NCBI RefSeq assembly: GCF_003054555.1 | Contig: NZ_CP026304.1 | Coordinates: 3,348,001 to 3,412,000, forward strand | Origin: Streptomyces lunaelactis | GTDB lineage: Bacteria > Actinomycetota > Actinomycetes > Streptomycetales > Streptomycetaceae | Direction: 5' to 3' | DNA length: 64,000 bases | Shown: piece after piece, positions 33,809-41,899 of the stretch | How the letters are laid out: every line of letters starts with the position of its first letter | How positions within the stretch are numbered: the stretch's first letter is position 1 | Made by a program: the position numbers and the translations under genes | The notes under the pieces: model-generated | What the model was told of the DNA's origin: nothing | Database searches by the model: none | Seen by the model: the letters and a program-made list of their open reading frames with translations, nothing else

Positions 33809-34735
33809 TCACACCTTGAGGTACTTGCGCAAAGCGATGAAAGCGGCCACAGCGGGCATCAGCAGCCCGATCGCGATCACCAGTGGCAGCTTGGTGACCA
33901 CCGCGTCCCAGCCGATGAAGTTGATCAGCTGCATCTTCTCGGAGAGCGCCAGACCATGGTCGATCAGGAAGTATCTGCCCACCAGCAGCATGGCGGAGGC
34001 GACCAGACCGCCCAGCAGACCGGCGAAGGCGGCCTCCATGATGAACGGCATCTGGATGTAGAAGCTGGATGCTCCCACAAGCCGCATGATGCCCGTCTCA
34101 CGACGGCGGCTGAACGCCGAAACGCGCACGGTGTTGACGATCAGCATCAGCGCAATCAGCAGCATCAGCGCCATCACGAAGAGCGCGGCGATATTCATGC
34201 CGTTCATGAGGGAGAAGAGATTCTCCAGGATGTTGCGCTGGTCCTGGACGGACTGCACCCCGTCCCGGCCGGCGAAGGCGGTCGCGACCACCTTGTACTT
34301 CTCCGGGTCCTCCAGCTTGACGCGGAACGACTCCTGCATCTGGTCCGGCGTGATGGTGGTGGCGATGGGGGTGTCGCCGTACTGCTCCCGGTAGTGCTTG
34401 TACGCCTCTTCGGCCGTCTCGAGGTGGACGGTGTCGACCACGTCCATCTTCTTGAGATCGCTGTCGATCTGCTTCTTCTGCAGCGCGGTGACGGCGCCCT
34501 TGGCGCACTTGGAGGTCGCCGACGGGGTCGCCGCGTCGTTCTTGTTGCAGAGGAAGATCGAGACGTTGACCTTGTCGTACCAGAAGTCCTTCATCGTGCT
34601 GACCTGCTCGCGCATGAGCAGCGCACCGCCGAACAGGGCGAGTGAGAGGGCTACGGAAACGATGACGGCGAAGGTCATCGTGAGATTGCGGCGGAGACCG
34701 ACGCCGATCTCCGACAGTACGAACTGGGCGCGCAT
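33809..34735 (-). CDS. ftsX: cell division protein FtsX
   Basis: 308 residues. The topology is the FtsX one: cytoplasmic start MRAQFVLSEIGVGLRRN, helix 1 (TFAVIVSVALSLALFGGALL), an extracytoplasmic domain of about 130 residues that binds wall-hydrolase activators, then three C-terminal helices. With FtsE it forms an ABC-like complex that switches peptidoglycan hydrolases. It starts 40 bases after the ftsE stop. Confidence 0.95.
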   Translation of the reverse strand: MRAQFVLSEIGVGLRRNLTMTFAVIVSVALSLALFGGALLMREQVSTMKDFWYDKVNVSIFLCNKNDAATPSATSKCAKGAVTALQKKQIDSDLKKMDVVDTVHLETAEEAYKHYREQYGDTPIATTITPDQMQESFRVKLEDPEKYKVVATAFAGRDGVQSVQDQRNILENLFSLMNGMNIAALFVMALMLLIALMLIVNTVRVSAFSRRRETGIMRLVGASSFYIQMPFIMEAAFAGLLGGLVASAMLLVGRYFLIDHGLALSEKMQLINFIGWDAVVTKLPLVIAIGLLMPAVAAFIALRKYLKV

Positions 34736-34775
34736 AGCGAGTCCTTCAGCCTTTCAGTCGTGTCGCTCTACGTGC

Positions 34776-35465
34776 TCAGTGCTGGTAGCCGTAGACGCCG
34801 CGTGCCTGGTCGCGTACGAGACGGCCCTTCTCGAGCTCGATGACGCGCTTGCGCATCTGGTCGACGATGTTCTGGTCGTGGGTCGCCATGATCACGGTGG
34901 TGCCGGTCCGGTTGATCCGGTCCAGCAGCTTCATGATGCCCACGGAGGTCTGCGGGTCGAGGTTTCCGGTCGGCTCGTCCGCGATCAGCAGCATGGGGCG
35001 GTTGACGAAGGCCCGCGCGATCGCGACGCGCTGCTGCTCACCGCCGGAGAGCTCACCGGGCATCCGGTCCTCCTTGCCGCCGAGGCCGACGAGGTCGAGG
35101 ACCTGGGGCACGGCCTTGCGGATCTCACCGCGCGGCTTGCCGATGACCTCCTGCGCGAACGCCACGTTCTCGGCGACGGTCTTGTTGGGGAGGAGGCGGA
35201 AGTCCTGGAAGACCGTGCCGAGCTGGCGGCGCATCTGCGGCACCTTCCAGTTCGACAGCCTGGCCAGGTCCTTGCCGAGGACGTGGACCAGACCCTGACT
35301 GGCACGCTCTTCGCGCAGAACCAGCCGCAGGAAGGTCGACTTGCCGGAACCGGACGAGCCGACGAGGAAGACGAACTCCCCCTTGGCGATGTCGAGTGAG
35401 ACGTCGCGCAGGGCTGGGCGGCTCTGCTTGGGGTAGATCTTGGAGACGTTGTCGAATCGGATCAC
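34776..35465 (-). CDS. ftsE: cell division ATPase FtsE
   Basis: 229 residues from a GTG at 35465. Walker [10 protein letters not shown] (about 36-44), signature [14 protein letters not shown], Walker [13 protein letters not shown] and the H-loop His in MATHDQ are all present. It is the partner ATPase of FtsX. The gene is divergent from a tiny membrane protein gene, with 248 bases between that must contain its promoter. Confidence 0.95.
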   Translation of the reverse strand: MIRFDNVSKIYPKQSRPALRDVSLDIAKGEFVFLVGSSGSGKSTFLRLVLREERASQGLVHVLGKDLARLSNWKVPQMRRQLGTVFQDFRLLPNKTVAENVAFAQEVIGKPRGEIRKAVPQVLDLVGLGGKEDRMPGELSGGEQQRVAIARAFVNRPMLLIADEPTGNLDPQTSVGIMKLLDRINRTGTTVIMATHDQNIVDQMRKRVIELEKGRLVRDQARGVYGYQH

Positions 35466-35713
35466 GGGTGCACCACGGTCGGCCGGGAGTAGGTGTGCGT
35501 GACCTTACGCGAAGCCGGATGGGGCGCGCAGTCGGCGTCACGAGATGCCCATTTTGTCCGTTCGCGTAACGGGTCAATCCGGCGGGGCGCGCCGAAACGC
35601 ACGAGAGCTGGCACAGTGGTAGGGGAACAGTTGCGTTTCCCTGAGCGTTGTCGGGAGAGAACTGTGCTTACGGTCCGCGCCGACATTGCTGGCGCGCGTG
35701 AGGAGGAGAGCGC

Positions 35714-35908
35714 ATGACCTACGACCGATTGGTGTGCGCCAACTGCGCGGCCCCGGTGAACGAGGGCCGCTGCCCGGTATGCCGGGCGAACCGCGAGCGG
35801 CTGCAGCAGGAGGGCCCCCTCGGCGGCCTGAGCCCGGTGGCGCTGCTGACTCTGCTGGTGGTGCTGGTTGCGGCGGTGGCGCTGCTGGCCGCGCACCAGA
35901 CCGCGTAG
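35714..35908 (+). CDS. 64-residue zinc-ribbon membrane protein
   Basis: An excellent ribosome site (GAGGAGGAG) precedes the ATG. The protein has CANC and CPVC, a potential four-Cys zinc ribbon in the first 25 residues, then one hydrophobic helix (PVALLTLLVVLVAAVALLAA) and a five-residue end. It is conserved next to ftsE in Streptomyces, as I recall, but has no known function. Confidence 0.8.
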   Translation: MTYDRLVCANCAAPVNEGRCPVCRANRERLQQEGPLGGLSPVALLTLLVVLVAAVALLAAHQTA

Positions 35909-35936
35909 ACGCACGGAGCACGCAAAGACGTAAAGG

Positions 35937-35970
35937 AGGGCCCGGGGTGCTGTAGCGCACCCCGGGCCCT
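35937..35970. terminator. bidirectional terminator
   Basis: AGGGCCCGGGGTGC/GCACCCCGGGCCCT, perfect 14-base arms with a 6-base loop, followed by TCTCTGT on the plus strand. It lies between the small membrane gene and the convergent LAETG gene. Confidence 0.85.
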
Positions 35971-36000
35971 TCTCTGTATGTACTGCGTGTGCTGGGTCGC

Positions 36001-36843
36001 TCAGGCGATGGTGCGCCCGCCGCCGACGAGACGCGGGAGCATGCGGAAGCCGATGCCACCGGCGATCATCGTCGCGGCACCGATCAGCAGGAACGTGGTC
36101 TCGGCGGCGCCGGTCTCCGCCAGCTCCTCCTTGGCCTCGCCCTGCTCGACCGGCTTGGAGCCGGCGCTGTCGGTGTCGGTTCCAGTGCCACCGTCAGTGG
36201 TCGTGCCACCGTCAGCGGTCCCACCGGTCGTGGTGCCACCAGCGGTGGTCCCGCCGTCGGCCGAGCCACCGGTGGTGCCGGGGTCACCGGTGGTGGCACC
36301 GGTCGTGCCGGGGTCACCGGTGGTGGCACCGGTCGTACCCGGGTCACCCGTGGTGGCACCGGTCGTGCCGGGGTCACCCGTGGTGGCACCCGTCGTACCC
36401 GGGTCACCCGTGGTGGCACCGGTCGTGCCGGGGTCACCCGTGGTCGCACCCGTCGTACCCGGGTCACCCGTGGTGGCACCGGTCGTGCCAGGGTCACCCG
36501 TGGTCGCACCCGTCGTACCCGGGTCACCAGTCGTGGCACCGGTCGTGCCGGGGTCACCCGTGGTCGCACCCGACGTACCCGGGTCACCCGTCGTGCCGCT
36601 GATGACACCGCCCGGGCCACCGGAGCCGCCCTCGGTGGCACCCTCGGTGTCACCCTCGCCTTCGTTGATACCGATACCGGCATCGAGGCCGTGCTCGTTC
36701 GCCTTGGCCGACGCCTTGACAGGACCGAGCTCGAGGTCGACACCAACGGCCTGAGCGGCGCCCGCGGCGGTCAGCGACGCACCGGCGGCGATCACCGAGC
36801 CGGCAGCTATTCGCGCGACGCGGATCCGCGTCTTCTTCATCAT
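36001..36843 (-). CDS. sortase-anchored (LAETG) repeat surface protein
   Basis: 280 residues. A signal peptide ([20 protein letters not shown], cleavage near AQA-VG) leads to a short acidic domain, then 11 copies of a 10-residue unit [10 protein letters not shown] (about residues 82-192), a Gly/Thr-rich stalk, LAETG at 241-245, a hydrophobic helix and a basic tail. LAxTG is the motif used by class E sortases in Streptomyces, so the protein should be bound to the cell wall. The repeats are not strict Gly-X-Y collagen. No sortase gene is adjacent. Function is unknown; a stalk or adhesin is plausible. Confidence 0.85.
   Translation of the reverse strand: MMKKTRIRVARIAAGSVIAAGASLTAAGAAQAVGVDLELGPVKASAKANEHGLDAGIGINEGEGDTEGATEGGSGGPGGVISGTTGDPGTSGATTGDPGTTGATTGDPGTTGATTGDPGTTGATTGDPGTTGATTGDPGTTGATTGDPGTTGATTGDPGTTGATTGDPGTTGATTGDPGTTGATTGDPGTTGGSADGGTTAGGTTTGGTADGGTTTDGGTGTDTDSAGSKPVEQGEAKEELAETGAAETTFLLIGAATMIAGGIGFRMLPRLVGGGRTIA
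36271..36600 (-). repeat. 11 x 30-bp in-frame tandem repeat (60-bp higher-order unit)
   Basis: Each 30-bp unit codes for [10 protein letters not shown]. Neighbouring units alternate in synonymous sites (GCCGGGGTCACC versus ACCCGGGTCACC on the plus strand), giving a 60-bp dimeric period. This indicates expansion by unequal exchange of 60-bp blocks. Confidence 0.85.
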
Positions 36844-37063
36844 CTGGCTGCTACCCCCAGTAGCTATCTAGTCAATGGAGCAGCGTCCGGGGCAACTGCC
36901 GTGGGGGGTGTTCTCGTTCGGCCCCCGTAACTCATGCGCCCCAGTAGATACGCATGCCGCGCGTCAGCTTTCCCAAGATTCGCAAGGGCGTCAAGGTCGT
37001 TGCGCGTGCGATGTCCGGTATCAGGGCAGTTGACTGACCTGCGAGGATGCAACTGTGACATAA

Positions 37064-37098
37064 AAGGGAACTGCCGCCCCTGGGGCGGCAGTTCCCTT
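37064..37098. terminator. prfB terminator
   Basis: AAGGGAACTGCCGCC/GGCGGCAGTTCCCTT, 15-base perfect arms around CCTGG, 18 bases past the prfB stop. Confidence 0.85.
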
Positions 37099-37115
37099 GT
37101 CGACAAAGCGCTTCG

Positions 37116-38219
37116 CTACTTCTCCTGCTGCTTGCGCCAGCGAATTCCGGCCTCCAGGAAGCCGTCGATCTCACCGTCAAGTACGGCCTGCGGATTGCCC
37201 ACTTCGAACTCCGTACGGAGGTCCTTGACCATCTGGTACGGGTGCAGGACGTACGAACGCATCTGGTTGCCCCAGGAGCTGCCCCCGTCCTTGAGCGCGT
37301 CCATCCTGGCCTGCTCCTCCTGGCGTCGCCGCTCGAGCAACTTGGCCTGGAGGACGTTCATCGCGCTCGCCTTGTTCTGGATCTGCGAGCGCTCGTTCTG
37401 ACAGGAGACGACGATGCCGGTCGGGATGTGCGTCAACCGCACGGCGGAGTCAGTGGTGTTGACGCCCTGACCGCCGGGGCCGGAGGCGCGGTACACGTCG
37501 ACGCGCAGCTCGGACTCGTCGATCTCGACGTGATCGGTCTTCTCGACGACCGGCAGCACCTCGACGCCCGCGAACGACGTCTGACGGCGGCCCTGATTGT
37601 CGAACGGCGAGATACGCACCAGGCGGTGCGTGCCCTGCTCGACGGAGAGCGTGCCGTATGCGTAGGGGGCCTTGACCACGAAGGTGGTCGACTTGATGCC
37701 GGCCTCTTCCGCGTACGAGGTCTCGTAGACCTCGGTCGGGTAGCCGTGGCGCTCGGCCCAGCGCAGATACATGCGCTGCAGGCGCTCGGCGAAGTCGGAG
37801 GCGTCGACGCCGCCGGCCTCGGCGCGGATGTTGACCAGCGCCTCGCGTTCGGCGTACTCGCCGGAGAGGAGCGTACGGACTTCCATCTCGTCCAGCGCCT
37901 TGCGGACGGCGATGAGCTCGGACTCGGCCTCGGCGAGCGCGTCCGCGTCACCCTCGTCCTCGGCGAGCTCGAACATCACGCTCAGGTCGTCGATCCGCCC
38001 GCGGAGCGCCTCCGTCTTGCGGAGCTCGGCCTGGAGGTGCGAGAGCTTGCTGGTGATCTTCTGGGCCGCGTCCGGGTCGTCCCACAGGGACGGGGCTGCG
38101 GCCTGCTCCTCGAGCACAGCGATGTCTGCCCTCATCTTCTCGAGGTCCAGGACGGCCTCGATCGACCCCATGGTCGAGGAGAGGGACTTCAGCTCTTCGG
38201 ATACATCGACGACTGCCAC
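37116..38219 (-). CDS. prfB: peptide chain release factor 2
   Basis: 367 residues from a GTG at 38219. The codon-reading SPF motif ([11 protein letters not shown]) and the peptidyl-hydrolysis motif GGQ ([14 protein letters not shown]) identify RF2, which reads UGA and UAA. The frame is continuous: the programmed +1 frameshift and in-frame UGA near codon 26 known from E. coli prfB are absent, so this copy is not autoregulated that way. UGA is the dominant stop in this genome, so RF2 is heavily used. It lies 58 bases downstream of pkaB. Confidence 0.94.
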   Translation of the reverse strand: MAVVDVSEELKSLSSTMGSIEAVLDLEKMRADIAVLEEQAAAPSLWDDPDAAQKITSKLSHLQAELRKTEALRGRIDDLSVMFELAEDEGDADALAEAESELIAVRKALDEMEVRTLLSGEYAEREALVNIRAEAGGVDASDFAERLQRMYLRWAERHGYPTEVYETSYAEEAGIKSTTFVVKAPYAYGTLSVEQGTHRLVRISPFDNQGRRQTSFAGVEVLPVVEKTDHVEIDESELRVDVYRASGPGGQGVNTTDSAVRLTHIPTGIVVSCQNERSQIQNKASAMNVLQAKLLERRRQEEQARMDALKDGGSSWGNQMRSYVLHPYQMVKDLRTEFEVGNPQAVLDGEIDGFLEAGIRWRKQQEK

Positions 38220-38277
38220 GGGTCCAGCGTAACGGCTGGGCGCGACACCCCGACCCCACAGGGCCTGCGGTCCTTTC

Positions 38278-39558
38278 CTAGGGCTCGGAGGGCGCCGACT
38301 GCTTGGAGTCCTGTGGGGGCGCTTCCGTGTCGCCGTCGCTCGTCGCCAGCCAGCCGCCGACGCCCACCGCCGCGGCCACGACCAGCGCCGCGACTCCCAG
38401 CGTGATGCGGCGCTTACGGACCGCGTCCGCCTTGTGACGGGCCGAGCCGGGGCGGCGCTGGCCCGGGGTGCGGGGGGCGCGGGCCGTACCGCGGGCGCCG
38501 CCCGCCAGCTCGTCCGGGGCCGGGACGCGCATCGAGGTGTGGGTGTCGCGGTTGGAGTCCGCGGGCGTCGCGCCGGGGACGAGGGGGACCGCTCCGCGGC
38601 GGCGGGGCTCGTCCCGGGCGGCCGGGGCGGCGTCCTCGTACGGCTCCGGGGCGGGCTCGACATCGGGCTCGTCGACGTCCAGCGGCGGCATGCCCGCGAT
38701 CAGCGGGAGCAGGTCGTGGAGGCGGGTGGCCAGTTCGGAGGCGCGGAGCCGGGAGGCGGGGGCCTTGGCCAGGCACTGGACGATGAGCTGCCACAGCTCG
38801 TCGGGGATGCCCGGGAGGGGGACCACGGTCTCGGTGACGTGGCGGCGCAGTACGGCGCCGGGGTGGCCGCCGCCGAAGGGTGTGAAGCCCGCGAGGAGCT
38901 CGTACAGGACGGTGGCGAGGGCGTAGATGTCGACCGCGGCCCGGGGTGGCAGGCCCTCGACGATCTCGGGGGCGATGTAGTCGGGGGTGCCGATGATGCC
39001 CGACGGGGTCGGCGGGTTCTGCGGGTTCGCACCGGCGGGGCGCAGTGCCTTGGTGCGGCGCGGGGTGTCGATCAGCTTGGCGACGCCGAAGTCGGTGAGC
39101 AGCGCGGGGTGGGAGCCGGCCGGACCGAGCGGGCCCTCCATGTCGAGCAGGATGTTCTCGGGCTTGACGTCGCGGTGGACGACGCCGGCGGCGTGCGCCG
39201 CGGCGAGGCCGTCGGCGACGTCCGCGATGATCGCGACGGCCGCTTCGGGGGCGAGGCGGCGCTCGCGGTCGAGGCGGGTGCGCAGATCCGTGCCGCGGAC
39301 GAGGTCCATGACGAGCGCGAGGTCGTTGCCGTCGACGACGAGGTCGCGGACGCCGACGACCTTGGGGTGGTCGAGTCCGAGCAGGGCCGTGCGCTCCTGG
39401 ACGAAGCGTCCGACGAGCTCCTGGTCGGATGCCAGGTCCTCGCGCAACAGCTTGATGGCGACGGGCCCTTCGGGTCCCTCGCCGAGCCACACCGTGCCGG
39501 CGCTGCCCCGCCCCAGGATCTGGTGGGCCGTGTAGCGGCTGCCGATATTCCGTGCCAA
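38278..39558 (-). CDS. pkaB: membrane Ser/Thr protein kinase PkaB-like
   Basis: 426 residues, probably from a TTG at 39558 with GGGAG five bases upstream; no ATG or GTG fits. The kinase domain (about 8-270) has [36 protein letters not shown] and GTPDYIAPE, so it should be active. A linker rich in Pro, Arg and acidic residues leads to one membrane helix ([19 protein letters not shown]) and an outside tail of only about 20 residues, so it has no PASTA-type sensor. It follows pkaA on the same strand. Confidence 0.88.
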   Translation of the reverse strand: MARNIGSRYTAHQILGRGSAGTVWLGEGPEGPVAIKLLREDLASDQELVGRFVQERTALLGLDHPKVVGVRDLVVDGNDLALVMDLVRGTDLRTRLDRERRLAPEAAVAIIADVADGLAAAHAAGVVHRDVKPENILLDMEGPLGPAGSHPALLTDFGVAKLIDTPRRTKALRPAGANPQNPPTPSGIIGTPDYIAPEIVEGLPPRAAVDIYALATVLYELLAGFTPFGGGHPGAVLRRHVTETVVPLPGIPDELWQLIVQCLAKAPASRLRASELATRLHDLLPLIAGMPPLDVDEPDVEPAPEPYEDAAPAARDEPRRRGAVPLVPGATPADSNRDTHTSMRVPAPDELAGGARGTARAPRTPGQRRPGSARHKADAVRKRRITLGVAALVVAAAVGVGGWLATSDGDTEAPPQDSKQSAPSEP

Positions 39559-39729
39559 GACTGCTCCCTCAGCGGCTGGCGTTGCCCGCTGTGTCCACCC
39601 GGGGGACAACCCCGGACCCCCGGCCCGAAAGGCAGGCCGGACACCGTGGCCGACGGGGACACGCAAGGCGCACCCGAGTAACGTACGCGGGCCTCCGGGG
39701 GCTGTGTGCCCCGGATGGCGCCAACCTTC

Positions 39730-39760
39730 ACTTCTGCGAGGGAAATCACCCCGCAGAAGT
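39730..39760 (-). terminator. possible pkaA terminator
   Basis: ACTTCTGCG/CGCAGAAGT, 9-base arms with a 13-base loop, 20 bases past the pkaA stop. Weak. Confidence 0.4.
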
Positions 39761-39779
39761 CGACAAAGCTACAGAGTCG

Positions 39780-41465
39780 CTACTGCCCGCCGTCCGAGCC
39801 GGGGCCGACGTCCGAGCCGGGGCCCGGGCCGGTGTCGCCGGTGGCCGGGTCCGAGTCGCCGAGGCCCGAGACCCAGTTCGACACCTTCGAGATGCCGTCG
39901 CCGATCGCGTCCCAGTAGCTCTTGCCCTCCGCGATCCAGCCCTGGAGTGGGGTCAGCTCCCAGACCAGCCAGCCCGCGACGATGATCAGGACCACGCTGA
40001 CCAGGCAGCCCTTGAGGCAGCCGAGGCCCGGGATCCGCGTCCGGTTGGGGTTGCGCTGACGCGGCTGCCGCGGGGCGGGCTGCTGGGGCGGCGGCTGCTG
40101 CGGGGGCGCGTACTGCTGTTGCTGCGGCGGCGGGGCGTACTGCTGTCGCTGCTGCTGGCGCTGCGGCTGCTGCTGGCGCTGGGGCGGGTACGGCTGGGGC
40201 TGCTGCGCGTACGGCTGAGGCTGTGGACGCCGATCCTGCGGCTGCTGCTGGCGCTGCGGGCGGCGGCGCAGCGGGTCCTGGCTCGGGTCGAGGTACTGGA
40301 CCTGCGTCTGCTCGTTGCGGTCGCGGGCCGCCTGCAGCTGGGACTGCCAGGGGTGCGGGTCCTCCGGACGCGGCCCGCCCGGCGGCACGGGCGGCATGAC
40401 CGCGGTCGGGTCGGCGTTCCCCGTGTTCCCGGCGTTCGCCGCGCTGGTCGGCATGACGCTGGTCGCGCCGTTGGGGTCGTACGAACCGGCGTTGTTCGGC
40501 AGCACCTGCGTCGGGTCTGCCGCGCCCGGGGTCGCGGGCACCGGGGCCGGCGAGGGGTCGGGCGCGAGCAGCGCGGCGACCCCGAGTGCGGCCTCGACCT
40601 GCGCGGACGAGGAGTGCACGCCGATACCGGCCGCGACCGTGCGCAGCCCGCGGGCGAGGTTCTCGGCGCTGGGCCGCTCGGCGGGCTCCTTGCGCAGACA
40701 GCGCTCTATGACCGTCCACAGGGGCTCGGGCACGGTGGTGGGGCGGCGGGGCTCCTCGCTCAGGTGGCGGTGGAGCACTTCGAGCGCGGTGCCGCCCGCG
40801 AACGGGGGCCTGCCGGTGACCAGTTCGTACAGCAGGATGCCCGCGCCGTAGATGTCGACGGCGGAGGTCTGCGGGCGGCCCTCGGCGGATTCCGGAGCGA
40901 CATACGCGGGTGTGCCGACGAACTCGTGCGTACGGGTCAGGCCAGGGGAGTCCGCGAGGCGCGCGATGCCGAAGTCGGTCAGCATCGGGTGCATCTGGCC
41001 GTCGGCGTCGGTCTTGAGCAGTACGTTCGCGGGCTTGAGGTCGCGGTGGACGACGCCGTCGGCGTGGCTGGCGGCGAGCGCGTCCGCGATCTGCGCGGTC
41101 AGCAGAGAGGCGGCGACCGGGGTGAGCGGGCCGTTCTCGCGAATGTAGCGGTGCAGGTCCGGGCCGTCGATCAGGTCCATGACCAGGGCCAGCAGATCAC
41201 CCTCGACGACGAGGTCGCGGGTGCGCACGATGTTCGGGTGGGTGAGGCGGAGCAGGACGGAGCGCTCGCGCAGGAAGCGCATCACCACGTCCGCGTCGTT
41301 CGCGAGCTCCTCCTTGAGGACCTTGATCGCGACGGTCTCGCCGGGCTGGCCGGCCACGGCCGCCTCGGCGCCCGCGGTCTCCCGCTGACTGGCTCGCCAG
41401 ACGGTGCCCGTGGCTCCGCGCCCGAGGGGCTCCTCGAGCAGGTACTTGCTGCCTACCGGCCGCAC
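39780..41465 (-). CDS. pkaA: membrane Ser/Thr protein kinase PkaA-like
   Basis: 561 residues from a GTG at 41465. The kinase domain (about 8-275) has LGRGATGTVW, VAIKVLKEE, HRDLKPANVLL, LTDFGIARL and GTPAYVAPE. Next comes a linker of about 190 residues that becomes Gln/Pro-rich (about 385-480, encoded by CTG/CAG-type low-complexity DNA), a membrane helix (GCLVSVVLIIVAGWLVW) and an outside domain of about 50 residues ending in Gly/Asp/Pro sequence. It is divergent from the FHA-FtsK gene, whose FHA domain could read phosphothreonine made by these kinases. Confidence 0.9.
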   Translation of the reverse strand: MRPVGSKYLLEEPLGRGATGTVWRASQRETAGAEAAVAGQPGETVAIKVLKEELANDADVVMRFLRERSVLLRLTHPNIVRTRDLVVEGDLLALVMDLIDGPDLHRYIRENGPLTPVAASLLTAQIADALAASHADGVVHRDLKPANVLLKTDADGQMHPMLTDFGIARLADSPGLTRTHEFVGTPAYVAPESAEGRPQTSAVDIYGAGILLYELVTGRPPFAGGTALEVLHRHLSEEPRRPTTVPEPLWTVIERCLRKEPAERPSAENLARGLRTVAAGIGVHSSSAQVEAALGVAALLAPDPSPAPVPATPGAADPTQVLPNNAGSYDPNGATSVMPTSAANAGNTGNADPTAVMPPVPPGGPRPEDPHPWQSQLQAARDRNEQTQVQYLDPSQDPLRRRPQRQQQPQDRRPQPQPYAQQPQPYPPQRQQQPQRQQQRQQYAPPPQQQQYAPPQQPPPQQPAPRQPRQRNPNRTRIPGLGCLKGCLVSVVLIIVAGWLVWELTPLQGWIAEGKSYWDAIGDGISKVSNWVSGLGDSDPATGDTGPGPGSDVGPGSDGGQ

Positions 41466-41899
41466 GTCATGCGCTCCCTGCTGGTCGTGGTCCTTGCCTG
41501 GTTCCGAGCCACTGTGCCCCGCCCGGGTGTCCGACCCACTTTAGTGCCGCCGAACGGGGCACCGGCCGGGTTGTCTTTCGGCCACCTGCCCAGAGGCGTT
41601 CGAAAGAAAGACGCCGACGTCGTACGGATGGTTGCCGAAAGGTTGCCGAACGGCCGTGCCGCGAACGTCACTCACGTTCCGGATCAGATCCCAAGCAGGC
41701 ATTTTTACGCCCAGAGCCGACCAATCAAGATCACTTACCGGTGGCTCCCGGGCGTGTTGTCAGTGGCAGGTGCGAGGATGCCCCTCAGCACGCAGTCGTG
41801 GGGGCGGGAGCCCTGCGTCGTGTGCCGACCTGCCGGGTGGGGGCGATCACAGGCGGCTCCCCTGCCGGGCACCCCGCGCAGAAGGGATTGCTGACGGCG
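41466..41899. other. 434-base divergent control region pkaA/FHA-FtsK
   Basis: No credible gene. It contains the pkaA promoter region (unassigned), an AT-rich patch around 41700-41740, and the RecA-NDp-like promoter at 41757-41779 directed at the FHA-FtsK gene. Confidence 0.5.
41757..41779 (+). promoter_or_regulatory. RecA-NDp (PafBC-type) promoter candidate
   Basis: TTGTCAGTG (41757-41765), 8-base spacer, GAGGAT (41774-41779). This matches the actinobacterial LexA-independent DNA-damage promoter TTGTCRGTG-N8-TANNNT except for one -10 base. It points at the FHA-FtsK gene, about 120 bases downstream. Confidence 0.45.

Noticed and set aside
36271..36600. Regular 30-bp repeats resembling a CRISPR array
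   Set aside because: No unique spacers; units are contiguous and in frame, encoding [10 protein letters not shown] within a secreted protein.
37116..38219. Programmed +1 frameshift in prfB
   Set aside because: The frame is continuous from the GTG at 38219, with no in-frame stop or CUU-UGA slip site near codon 26.
40050..40270. CTG/CTGCGG-rich tract as a microsatellite
   Set aside because: It encodes the Gln/Pro-rich juxtamembrane linker of PkaA; repeats are irregular.
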